Shown one piece after another: positions 50,635-59,014 of a DNA stretch of 64,000 nt. A model generated the notes under the pieces. It was not told where the DNA came from. It worked only from the letters and a program-made list of their open reading frames with translations, and did not search any database. This DNA comes from Sphingobacterium wenxiniae. Lineage in GTDB: Bacteria > Bacteroidota > Bacteroidia > Sphingobacteriales > Sphingobacteriaceae. The stretch lies in the NCBI RefSeq assembly GCF_900116225.1, contig NZ_FOZZ01000006.1, positions 124,001 through 188,000 of the forward strand, in the 5' to 3' direction. Each line of letters begins with the position of its first letter. Within the stretch, counting starts at the first letter, position 1. The position numbers and the translations under genes are program-made.

Positions 50635-51963
50635 ATGGGATGGTTAAAGTCAATAATAGGTAGTTATAAATCGACATTATCGAGAGACATGAAGATAAAC
50701 AATCAGATTGTGATTTTTTCGGGATTGTTTAGTTATAGTGTATGGGAAAAATCATTGATTCAAAAACGAACATACTATAAAAAAGCAAAATTCAATACTG
50801 ACCTAGTTGATATAATTAAAAGTCAATACTACCCAGTCTTTGGGAAATTTATCTTAAATGACTCTCCGAATGATTACTTAGAAATAGAGTCATCTTCAAC
50901 TTACACATTCGATGTTGTTGATATAAGTGGAACCGAAAATAAACAAGTAATACTTGAGGATATAAAACTGTCTTTCTTTGATGATACGATTGGCTTGGGG
51001 ATATATAGCTTTAGTGTCAAATTACCCGAGAATATATCTTTTGCTGAAGATATTCGAATGTTACGTATACTTCGTGATTTTGAATCAGAAGTGAGGGTGA
51101 GGTCTACAAGTTATTCTTTAAGGGAGTTTATTCAGTTAAATATATTGAGATGTGAAGATAATGTTGATACGGCATTTAAGATGAACATTGACAGTAATTC
51201 AGATGTTTTTGGTTATAGTGGTTCAAAACTAAAATCATTTATAGCCGTAGAGATTGACGAGTTTGCACCAAGATATACAATAGAAGAGGCTCTTTATGAA
51301 TTAGGAACTTTCACTGAATACTTAACTTCCAAACAGAATGTAGGATCTCATTCTCCTTCCTCAGAATACTTCGATTCAATATTGTCGAATCAAATTTCAG
51401 TTTTCCAAAATTGGTCGGCGTTGGCTTTATTTGATTCTTTTATTTTAATTGGAAAGCAGGGATATTTGAAAAAAACTAATACTGTTAGTACGATTCGAGG
51501 TTCATACTTCAAAATTTTCCTTTTTAATTTATATTCCAAATTCTATCTTTTCAAAACAAATTCTGATATAGAGACCAACAAAAGAAAGGAGATTACTCAT
51601 ACATTGTATTCTTTTCTAAGAAATTATGATATTTCGTATATATCTTTCAATTTTCTGCCAAACCTCTTGCACGAAAAGATTAGAACTGCTTTTCAAATAC
51701 ATTCAGAATTAAATTCCGTTCGATCAAAAATTGAACTTATGGAATCTCAGAAAAAAGAAAAGGAAACAAATTTGATTAATGCATTACTCTTTTTTATTGC
51801 TGCATTGGGGATTGTTTCGGTACTTGCTGATCTTCCTGCTGTATTAAAGAATGTTTTTAATAATTTTAATGAGAGAGAAGCAACATTTTTAGGTGTTGGT
51901 CTTGTTTTCATTGCCCTTATGGCGTTGGTTTGGTATTTTAAGATTTTTAAGAGTAAACGATAA
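50635..51963 (+). CDS. Membrane protein with large soluble domain and two C-terminal TM helices
   Basis: A 442-residue protein I cannot assign. About 355 N-terminal residues are soluble, with alternating beta and alpha patterns. A coiled segment (about 356-379) follows, then two transmembrane helices (about 380-402 and 415-437) separated by a short loop, and a basic tail. The order soluble domain, coiled stalk, two helices resembles CorA-like channel effectors, but no GMN motif is present. It is the second gene of a two-gene unit with the ATPase and is convergent with the next gene, 2 bp away. A membrane-disrupting effector controlled by the ATPase is a reasonable guess. Confidence 0.75.
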   Translation: MGWLKSIIGSYKSTLSRDMKINNQIVIFSGLFSYSVWEKSLIQKRTYYKKAKFNTDLVDIIKSQYYPVFGKFILNDSPNDYLEIESSSTYTFDVVDISGTENKQVILEDIKLSFFDDTIGLGIYSFSVKLPENISFAEDIRMLRILRDFESEVRVRSTSYSLREFIQLNILRCEDNVDTAFKMNIDSNSDVFGYSGSKLKSFIAVEIDEFAPRYTIEEALYELGTFTEYLTSKQNVGSHSPSSEYFDSILSNQISVFQNWSALALFDSFILIGKQGYLKKTNTVSTIRGSYFKIFLFNLYSKFYLFKTNSDIETNKRKEITHTLYSFLRNYDISYISFNFLPNLLHEKIRTAFQIHSELNSVRSKIELMESQKKEKETNLINALLFFIAALGIVSVLADLPAVLKNVFNNFNEREATFLGVGLVFIALMALVWYFKIFKSKR

Positions 51964-51965
51964 TG

Positions 51966-53582
51966 TTAAGCTTTAAGTATTTCCGTCCATTTTTTTAAAA
52001 CTACTGCTCCCCCTACTAAAATATTTGTAATAATATGAGTATATGTCTTATCTACATAACCCAGTTTGTGCATTAGCTTATCGTAATCCTTATCTTTATT
52101 ATGAGCGACACTTCTAGAGCGGATAGACTGAATAGTTCTCAAGATTGCAACGAATTCCTTTTCATCTGATAAGTGAGTTCTAGTAAACTCTTCTAAAGCA
52201 TCAATTTTATATTCGTAATGCTTTTTAACGAAATTATTGATTGATTTAATATCAATGGCATCACATAAAAGCTTACTTAGGTTTAGGATTATTTTATCAA
52301 ACTCGTGTATACTTTCAGTCAACGGTACCCTGACCGTAACTAAATAGGCCTGATCCAATTCATGTAAAGGTTTAAATAGTGAGAATTTAAATTCTTCCTT
52401 AAATTTTTCGGAAAATATTACATAGTACTTTCTGAAAAGCAAATCAGGCATTTCTGGATCAAGAAATGGGACTGCCAATACATCTCGTTTATATTGTACA
52501 TCGCTTAAATCCTGGGATGAAGCTACGTTGTGTGCCAACCAATGACTCTGCTCAGATTTATCTAAACAACCTAAATCGCCGAGGTATACCTTAACTAAGT
52601 GAGGGTTATTGTTATCTATGTTTAGGCGCCAACTTCCCATTTTGATTATCGTTCCATCAGTAATGGTATACAGATTTGGAAGCTCATAGTACCGTTGTAA
52701 TACAAGTCGGTTAAAACTAATTACTTTATAGTAATTAAGATCATATTTCTTGGTATTGGAAGATTCTAAAATTTCTTGTCCATTTTCGTCAATTTCTGTT
52801 ATAAAGGATAAATAATCACTTTCACACCTGTCTAGGAAAATACTGAACTGATCTTTGTGTTTATAATCCTTATATCCAGAGACAAAACATTTTCCCAGTA
52901 ATCTACTATCGTAGGATTTTGACGGTATTGAATAATCATTAAAATTGATTAGGAAGTTTCCATTTGTAGTTTTTATATTATACTCTTTTTCGATATCAAT
53001 CCCATATTTAGATAGTGGGGTCACCGTACTTCTATAAAAATCGTATTGCACCGCTAATACATAGTTTTTTACAGATAGGAACTGTCTTAATTCATGGGTT
53101 CGAACTCTGAAGGTGGTTGTTTGGCTGTCATACTGAATGACCAGATTTTGGTCGGAGTTCATATTTACACTATAGAAATGTCCATTTCGACTATCTTCAT
53201 GTAGATTAAAGAATAGAATAAACTCTTCCAACACTTTGTACTGAGTAGGGTATATATTATTGTAGAATCTTTGATAAACAAGTGGGACTATACCACGTTC
53301 ATTTCCCCAGCTATAGTATTTATCTTTTTGTTTTTCAGAATATCTGACAAATCCAGGTGTAAGATGAGCGATATTGGATATCCATTGATAGTCGTTATGG
53401 TGACTGTTATATACATTAGGAATAAAAACGCTTTGTATTGTGTCTCTGTAGGTTATTCCTTCCTTAAGGTATTCGTTTTCCGCAAATACGGTAATATAGT
53501 CGTCCAAAGCTAAGAGTTCAGTGTCAGCTATCTTTTTCTCGAACATTAATATTTCTTTCATGAACACCTGTTTATAATTCAA
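51966..53582 (-). CDS. Large hypothetical protein with C-terminal HEPN-like motif
   Basis: A 538-residue protein. The first 400 residues have a beta-rich pattern without a known motif. The last 110 residues are helical and contain IQSIRSRSVAHNKDKDY, an R488-x5-H494 motif of the HEPN ribonuclease type, in a helix-rich context as in ApeA-like proteins. Large N-terminal domain plus C-terminal HEPN is a typical single-gene abortive-infection design. It overlaps the upstream gene (53572-54459) by 11 bp, so the two are co-translated. The RNA target is unknown. Confidence 0.7.
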   Translation of the reverse strand: MNYKQVFMKEILMFEKKIADTELLALDDYITVFAENEYLKEGITYRDTIQSVFIPNVYNSHHNDYQWISNIAHLTPGFVRYSEKQKDKYYSWGNERGIVPLVYQRFYNNIYPTQYKVLEEFILFFNLHEDSRNGHFYSVNMNSDQNLVIQYDSQTTTFRVRTHELRQFLSVKNYVLAVQYDFYRSTVTPLSKYGIDIEKEYNIKTTNGNFLINFNDYSIPSKSYDSRLLGKCFVSGYKDYKHKDQFSIFLDRCESDYLSFITEIDENGQEILESSNTKKYDLNYYKVISFNRLVLQRYYELPNLYTITDGTIIKMGSWRLNIDNNNPHLVKVYLGDLGCLDKSEQSHWLAHNVASSQDLSDVQYKRDVLAVPFLDPEMPDLLFRKYYVIFSEKFKEEFKFSLFKPLHELDQAYLVTVRVPLTESIHEFDKIILNLSKLLCDAIDIKSINNFVKKHYEYKIDALEEFTRTHLSDEKEFVAILRTIQSIRSRSVAHNKDKDYDKLMHKLGYVDKTYTHIITNILVGGAVVLKKWTEILKA

Positions 53583-54459
53583 TCATGTAAGCTAGGGCGT
53601 CTTCTGTTCTTTGTTTTAGTAGCGATAACTGTGTAGTATTGAATTTGCCTGAATTTCCATGTGTGCCATCATTCAGTGTGCGGAAAAGTGATAGAATTTC
53701 ATTTATATCAGCATCGAGAAAGCTGATTAATTCATCAGAATGTATCGAGTTCTCAGTTAATACATATTTTATTTTAGTGCGCCTAGTAGGTGAGCTATTA
53801 TATAGCTCACAATCAGGGAATCGGTTTAACACCATCTGATCAGGGGCTTTGATATCTAGTAATAATGTGAAAATTTCTCTTACGCTTGTACAAAAGTGGC
53901 GACTGGCATCAGGGTTAGATGGGTTCAGGGAAAACAAGGCACCTTTCCACCTGTCTCCCAAATCAAAAGAAATATTAGTAAGCTCTTCATGAATATAGCT
54001 GTTTTGGAGACTTTCTGTAGGCGTGATTTCAGCGTGATGTGGATTGTTAAGTGCATTATATAACTCCAAGCTATTTTGGGTTTCTTGGAGTGGATAATCT
54101 ACAAAGATATTAGAGTTCCTTTGATTGGACTCATTGTAGTAGTTAAGGTTGTCGTAACTTTTCTCTAATCTTTCAACGCTATTGGTATAGCTAGTCGAAA
54201 TATTTGACGAGTGCTTAATACTATTAAAAGAGGAAATTGCGTGATTCAACTTTTGTCTTCTAGTTCTTTGGTCTGTATTGAATTTTCTTACTGCACGGTT
54301 ATAGTTTTCAATATTTCTTTTTACCTGCGTATTATGTTGTTGAGCTAAACGATTATAATCATTAACAGATTTTTTAACAGCAGAGTTATATTTTCTTACT
54401 GCCTGATTGTATTTGTTGATTGCTTGACTAAGTTTAGCTGTGGATATACGTTTTGCCAT
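53572..54459 (-). CDS. Predicted pPIWI-associating-nuclease-like / HEPN-like protein
   Basis: A 295-residue protein. The first 65 residues are a basic helical stretch with repeats of a Y/F-N-x2-V-R-K pattern (NKYNQAVRKYNSAVKK, ENYNRAVRKFNT), suited to binding nucleic acid. The C-terminal domain has RWKGALFSLNPSNPD, then RHFCTSVREIFTLLL and RTLNDGTHGNSGKF, with an R260-x6-H267 motif. The NPD-x-R-HF-x-TS-x-RE segment recalls proteins annotated as predicted pPIWI-associating nucleases. No Argonaute gene lies nearby. It is co-translated with the following HEPN-like gene, so a two-component unit is possible. Confidence 0.65.
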   Translation of the reverse strand: MAKRISTAKLSQAINKYNQAVRKYNSAVKKSVNDYNRLAQQHNTQVKRNIENYNRAVRKFNTDQRTRRQKLNHAISSFNSIKHSSNISTSYTNSVERLEKSYDNLNYYNESNQRNSNIFVDYPLQETQNSLELYNALNNPHHAEITPTESLQNSYIHEELTNISFDLGDRWKGALFSLNPSNPDASRHFCTSVREIFTLLLDIKAPDQMVLNRFPDCELYNSSPTRRTKIKYVLTENSIHSDELISFLDADINEILSLFRTLNDGTHGNSGKFNTTQLSLLKQRTEDALAYMIEL

Positions 54460-54525
54460 GTTAATTTTGATTATTAGTGATATAAACTGAAACTGCTTGA
54501 AAAGAATTAATGATCGAATTTATAA

Positions 54526-55458
54526 TCAGCTTTGTTCTACCAAAAATATTATATTAGTTCCTGTCAGATTGAGAGCATAACGTGTCATCTCGTCGTCAAC
54601 CTTTTGTGGAATCTTTCCCTGTCCATGTCCTCCAAGATTATTGCGTAGTGTAGGTATGCCGCTTTCTAGCAAACTTCGGAGTGAAGTAAATTGATTTTGT
54701 GTGAATGTTGGTATCAGTCCATTATCAAAACATATTTGTATTAGTCCTTTTGCTGTAATATTGGGTGCGAACGACCATCCTTTTTCTTGGCAGATTATTT
54801 TTAGGGTACTTTCAAATGCTTTTAAGCATTCTGTGAGACACTCTTTGTTTCGTCCATTTTTGTAGTGTTCATGTGCTTTTAGATATTCTTCATTTGCACC
54901 TTTGAATTTGCCTCTGTTTAGTAAATTTAAGGTAGGTTTGGTTATTTCAGAATGAGTGTATGTCGAATCTATACGTATGATATGACCGGACTCGTACGAA
55001 TATCCTATACCGTTCTCTTTAAATCTAATGTTCAAATCTTGAATAGCCTGATCAGGATGTATTTTACTATGATAGAGATGTCGAAAATCATGGTGCTTTG
55101 GTAATATAATTTTCTCAATAACTTTGCAAGCCAGTTCAATTACGTCTAAGGCTTTTTCTACATCATCTGTTTCTAAGAAAAAATCTAGTAATTCATCTTT
55201 TGCTTCTCCCCCATATAAAGAGGTTGTTGTTCTTAATTCAAAAACACCGTACTCTCTACGTAATATATCTCGAATGTGCTGATAAATATCGCTAGGGAGA
55301 TCTTCTCTGAAATCGTGGTCGTTATAACCGAAGCAATCCTTTATAATATGCACGATTTGTACTTTTAATGTATTAGGTAACACATCATATGTGAATATAT
55401 CTAGTACCTCACCACGAAGTCTTTTTTGCCGTTTAGAATATAAGTCGATTATTGCCAT
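54526..55458 (-). CDS. AbiJ-NTD4 domain protein (STM4504/CBY_0614-like)
   Basis: A 310-residue protein that begins MAIIDLYSKRQKRLRGEVLD, the signature start of the AbiJ_NTD4 family, with YDVLPNTLKVQIVHIIKD following. The C-terminal half is helical and ends with GIPTLRNNLGGHGQGK, an R272-N-x4-H278 motif of HEPN ribonucleases, as in AbiJ abortive-infection proteins. The expected role is to block phage growth by RNA cleavage. It is 66 bp upstream of the gene at 53572-54459 in the same direction. Confidence 0.8.
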   Translation of the reverse strand: MAIIDLYSKRQKRLRGEVLDIFTYDVLPNTLKVQIVHIIKDCFGYNDHDFREDLPSDIYQHIRDILRREYGVFELRTTTSLYGGEAKDELLDFFLETDDVEKALDVIELACKVIEKIILPKHHDFRHLYHSKIHPDQAIQDLNIRFKENGIGYSYESGHIIRIDSTYTHSEITKPTLNLLNRGKFKGANEEYLKAHEHYKNGRNKECLTECLKAFESTLKIICQEKGWSFAPNITAKGLIQICFDNGLIPTFTQNQFTSLRSLLESGIPTLRNNLGGHGQGKIPQKVDDEMTRYALNLTGTNIIFLVEQS

Positions 55459-55565
55459 ACCAAGTCATATTAGTTTTTTTAATGTTTTTAAAGTATAAGT
55501 GTTTCTTGAAAGAATTTTTTATTTGTCGGGGTGCCTTTTTTTTAGCAGAAACCCCGACAAAACTC

Positions 55566-56858
55566 TTACCTTTTGCTTATTTCTTGATACAGTTCTTTTG
55601 TTTTGGTTTCATCAACCAACAGTTCTAAGAATTTTTTGGTTTCGTCTTTTATTTCAGGCTTATTTAACAAGATGTCTCCCAAAGTTCTCAGTCTCCTTAA
55701 TTGTTCAGTACCAGATATCCTAGATTTTAACGTGTTATTTTTTTTAATTACACCAACAAATTCTTCAGCGGATTTGTTATCAAAGTTTTCAAACATCCTA
55801 GAAATACGAGGAGCAGCAGCATTTGAGTAGAATGCTGTTCTGTTAAAACGATAGCTGTTTCCTTTATATCCGACAAAAGTTAAGGTTAATGCTGACACGA
55901 GACGGCCAATATATTCTTCAGGAACAACTGAACCATACGATTCAAGGATCTTAACAACCTTAGCTTCTTCGTTCCAATCATCTAAATTGTCTTCTAAAAA
56001 CTTAATTTTAGGCTCATAAATTAGGCGTCGTGTTGTTGTACTTGTGTATCTTAAACCATCAACTAGAGAAAGTAATTCTACTGATTTTTGATTTTTTGGA
56101 GCATCTCCTTCTAAATATGTTTTATCAAACCTTTGTCCAATCTGCTGCCTTATTTCTCTAGGGGAGACTTTCCATAAAATCGGAAAGCTGAATTCAATGT
56201 TGCTTCTAAACCTTGTGGATATTGTATCACTTGTATAATAAGTGAATAGCTTATTGCACATTTCTCCCTTATATAATTCAGGTAAATCAATAAATGCTTG
56301 TTCAACTGCCAACTCATGCTTATCATAAGTGTCAGTATCCATTTTCAAGAGATAATCATTTACATTGATAATAGGAATTGGATATTCTTGAGAAAGAACG
56401 TACTGGTTGCAGTCAGCGATCATATTCAGAACCTTAAATAAGCTAGGATCGGAACTATCTGGATGTCCATCGTAAATATTTCTTGTTTCCCTTGCTTGAT
56501 GCATTATTTTCTTTGCTTCCCAACTTAATGCCCCAATTTTATATGCTCCTTCGATGAGGTCGTTGTCAGTAACATGGGTTTGGAAGTCTTCATATGTTTT
56601 GACATTTTTGTTCATCTCCTTGTTAAATAAATCAAGGCTTCTATGTATCACTTTTCGTCTAAGATCATCACTTACGGCGTTCCAGTAAGATCCTATAGCA
56701 CTTCTTAAACCGCCCGCCTGTAAAACTCTTCTAGCTTCTAGAATGTACTTGTTATCGGTAAGCTCGTGCCTTACATTTGTTAGTTCTCTTTGTAGATATT
56801 CCAATTTTTCCTGAGGTAGAACTATTTCCTCGGTAGTTTTATTTAATATTGTTGTCAT
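55566..56858 (-). CDS. Hypothetical protein with central HEPN-like motif
   Basis: A 430-residue soluble protein of unknown family. A helical N-terminal part contains SAIGSYWNAVSDDLRRKVIH, and later ALSWEAKKIMHQARETRNIY followed by DGHP, giving an R126-N-x4-H132 motif of HEPN type. The C-terminal 250 residues are helical without known motifs and may be a sensor. It is the fourth HEPN-motif gene in a row on this strand. The spacing of 107 bp to the AbiJ-like gene suggests it could have its own promoter. Confidence 0.65.
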   Translation of the reverse strand: MTTILNKTTEEIVLPQEKLEYLQRELTNVRHELTDNKYILEARRVLQAGGLRSAIGSYWNAVSDDLRRKVIHRSLDLFNKEMNKNVKTYEDFQTHVTDNDLIEGAYKIGALSWEAKKIMHQARETRNIYDGHPDSSDPSLFKVLNMIADCNQYVLSQEYPIPIINVNDYLLKMDTDTYDKHELAVEQAFIDLPELYKGEMCNKLFTYYTSDTISTRFRSNIEFSFPILWKVSPREIRQQIGQRFDKTYLEGDAPKNQKSVELLSLVDGLRYTSTTTRRLIYEPKIKFLEDNLDDWNEEAKVVKILESYGSVVPEEYIGRLVSALTLTFVGYKGNSYRFNRTAFYSNAAAPRISRMFENFDNKSAEEFVGVIKKNNTLKSRISGTEQLRRLRTLGDILLNKPEIKDETKKFLELLVDETKTKELYQEISKR

Positions 56859-56981
56859 TTATATTAATCACTAAGTTGTCAAATATTTTTTTTTAATAGA
56901 GCAATCTGTAGAGACGATATACTAAAGAAAGCTTTATGCTTGGTTTATCCCTTCCCCTTAAATAGGGGAAGGGGAAAGATG

Positions 56982-57248
56982 TTAAAGATTATTCTTTAAC
57001 CATTCATTTGAGCATTCTACGTTTTGCCAAGCAGCTTCTTTTCCTGACTTAACAACGAAGATGCCGTCATCGCTATCCATAACAGATAGTAGATGATCTC
57101 TTACTTGTTTAGCAGGTTTTGTCGTAACCACCGCCCAACACGATTTTAGAATTCTTGCCCATGTTCCATAAGATTTTATAGCCTCGTATAAGCTTTCGTA
57201 ATCCTTGGAGTTGTTTAGATCATAATTGATAATGTAACAATTAGCCAT
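56982..57248 (-). CDS. Cas2-like / SinR-family small protein
   Basis: The start MANCYIINYDLNN at 57248 is preferred over an ATG two codons earlier. The 88-residue product has a ferredoxin-like pattern: first strand YIINYDLNN with D9 at its end, helix LYEAIKSYGTWARIL, strand CWAVVTT, helix PAKQVRDHLLSVMD, strand GIFVVKSG. This matches Cas2/VapD-type folds and the family often labelled SinR. No cas1 or CRISPR array is present, so it is not an adaptation protein here. A nuclease or toxin role is possible. Confidence 0.7.
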   Translation of the reverse strand: MANCYIINYDLNNSKDYESLYEAIKSYGTWARILKSCWAVVTTKPAKQVRDHLLSVMDSDDGIFVVKSGKEAAWQNVECSNEWLKNNL

Positions 57249-57366
57249 ATACACATGATTATCCGTCTCAACAAAACAGGTGAGATTGCATTTCCTGTTG
57301 TTTGAATTTTCTAAAAGTGTATATTTGCGACGCTAATTCGAATATTCCTTCGGGTATTCAAACTTT

Positions 57367-57436
57367 AAACCATTCTAGTCATATCAATAAGGATACCTTT
57401 TAGGTAAAAATATGACAGAATGGTTTGTTTTTTTTG
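57367..57436 (+). terminator. Strong bidirectional hairpin terminator
   Basis: AAACCATTCTAGTCATA (57367-57383) pairs with TATGACAGAATGGTTT (57411-57426) with one bulge. A run of T follows on the plus strand. Confidence 0.65.
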
Positions 57437-57526
57437 TGTATGGAGAAATGTCTGTGATAGAACTGTCATATTGACGTAAAAACTACTTTTTACGATTGGT
57501 AATATGTCATAAAATAGTTTCGAATG

Positions 57527-57652
57527 TCAGTGTTGTGCATATCCACTTCTCGTATTACCACCATCAGCCACACGGATGACCTTTCCTGTTATGGTTTGGC
57601 TTAAACAAGCTTGAGAAATGAAAAATAAAGCTATAGATATTATTGTCTTCAT
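57527..57652 (-). pseudogene. Staphylococcal-nuclease-like protein, 5' fragment
   Basis: A 41-codon frame with a signal peptide (MKTIISIALFFISQACLS) followed by QTITGKVIRVADG, the first strand of secreted thermonucleases, and then GNTRSGYAQH*. The catalytic residues of the nuclease lie later and are missing. Confidence 0.6.
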
Positions 57653-57686
57653 ATTATTTGCCTGTATTAACTATTGGTTTTGATTT

Positions 57687-57713
57687 CAAGGTATCACAAA
57701 GTGTGATACCTTG
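57687..57713. promoter_or_regulatory. Perfect palindrome, 12-bp arms
   Basis: CAAGGTATCACA-AAG-TGTGATACCTTG. It may be a terminator without a clear T-run, or an operator. The HTH-containing gene lies 120 bp away. Confidence 0.45.
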
Positions 57714-57831
57714 TTACTTCCTCTTATACCAATGCGTTCCTCCCTTAGTAGAGTGAGGTTCAACTTGAACCTTTGGATGCTTTTTCAGCTCGTTTTGTAG
57801 GTTGTCCCCAACATTCTACACACTCGGTTAT

Positions 57832-58350
57832 TTATTTTTTCTTGTATACATTCACTTTATTTCCATCAACTATCTTAGTGCCTGCAACATATATTTGTTT
57901 TTTATGCCTGCTCATTGAACTAGATATGTATGAGCTAGAATACTCCCACCCTAAGGAATTGAAGAAATCGTTGATCTTGTCTACAATCATACCTGATGTT
58001 TGAAATTCGTGGTATTCTAATAAATAGTATTTTATAGCATAAGTTATAGTTGGACGTTTTTCTAATACAGCATAAAAAGATGTGTTGGATTTGTGGATAT
58101 CTTTGAGTTTATTGCGATAGTTTTCTTCGAATTCAACTTTTATAGTATTTAATTCATCTAAAGTCTTATCGAAGAATTGTGTTGCAATGTTAATACTTTC
58201 AATAGTAAATAACGCCTCGCCCTTACGTATTCTAACCATCGTTCTTGATGATTTCTCAATGAGGTTTGCAAAATCACTATCCGCAACTCCACTATAATCG
58301 AGTAGTTTAAGGATGTTTTCTGTAATAAATTTTCTGTCAATACTAGTCAT
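57832..58350 (-). CDS. HTH-domain protein of unknown role
   Basis: A 172-residue protein whose first 70 residues resemble an XRE-type helix-turn-helix: DYSGVADSDFANLIEKSSRT, then MVRIRKGEALFTIESINIAT and FFDKTLDEL. The C-terminal 90 residues (YAIKYYLLEYHEFQTSGMIV, then FFNSLGWEYSSSYISSSMSR) look like a second winged-helix-type fold with a basic end (YVAGTKIVDGNKVNVYKKK). It could regulate the defence genes on its left. No operator can be assigned with confidence. Confidence 0.65.
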   Translation of the reverse strand: MTSIDRKFITENILKLLDYSGVADSDFANLIEKSSRTMVRIRKGEALFTIESINIATQFFDKTLDELNTIKVEFEENYRNKLKDIHKSNTSFYAVLEKRPTITYAIKYYLLEYHEFQTSGMIVDKINDFFNSLGWEYSSSYISSSMSRHKKQIYVAGTKIVDGNKVNVYKKK

Positions 58351-59014
58351 TAATCAAAATTGACGCGTATTCGAATTACAAAAAGTGACATTTAATTCTT
58401 TTTTTGTAATTAGGTTTTTGTATATTTGTTTTATTAATAGAGGATTAATGATCTTCTTTGGTGTTTAAACTATAGAGTCTTGCGGCTACAATTTCTGAGG
58501 TCACGGCGCAAGGCAGCAGATTAAACACCCATGTCTATGCTTTTATGCTATCTTTGCATATCAGATAGATGTGGGGCTGCTGTAATTCCGTGTCGTGTAA
58601 AGCCTCAGAAACTTTTGTAGCCACGGTTTGTAGCCCCACATGTATCAAATATGGCTACTTCCAAGAGACTCGCTAATCATAAGCGAGTATGAACCATAAA
58701 AAACAAATTCTAAAAAACAAAATCTCAGCCCCCGAATAATCTCGGTAGGGCTTGTCTGCATTTGCGGACATTCCTAAAATCGGTAAATGCTTCAAAGAAA
58801 ACCGTTTTAAAAGTTATGAAAGAGAGTAATAGCATTCCGATAAGTAATCAACAATTGTACTAACTGTGTGACCTAAGCAAAGCTTAGGAGCATAGATGTT
58901 TTGACAGCCGAAAAAAGGTAAAAAGCACAGACTTAGGTCACACCCTAAAAACCTTAAAAACCGAGTGAAACGAGCTCTTTCATTCCATTAAGGTTCAATT
59001 AAATCCATGAAAAA
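58351..59014. other. Structured leader upstream of the SusC gene
   Basis: No gene is supported. Three long inverted repeats occur in order: GGCTACAATTTCTGAGG (58484-58500) with CCTCAGAAACTTTTGTAGCC (58603-58622), ATGTGGGGCT (58569-58578) with AGCCCCACAT (58632-58641), and GTGTGACCTAAG (58866-58877) with CTTAGGTCACAC (58932-58943). The first two interlock and could form alternative structures. This suggests a regulatory RNA leader or a remnant of a mobile-element control region. Confidence 0.5.

Larger units (their letters stand above)
57249..57831. other. Stretch with terminator, gene remnants and a strong palindrome
   Basis: About 580 bp without a complete gene: a terminator at 57367-57436, a nuclease 5' fragment at 57527-57652, a perfect 12-bp-arm palindrome at 57687-57713, and a gene tail at 57714-57809 (minus strand, LQNELKKHPKVQVEPHSTKG, then GTHWYKRK*) whose start is missing. 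Confidence 0.5.

Noticed and set aside
56982..57248. CRISPR-Cas adaptation gene cas2
   Set aside because: No cas1, effector genes or repeat-spacer array in the window.
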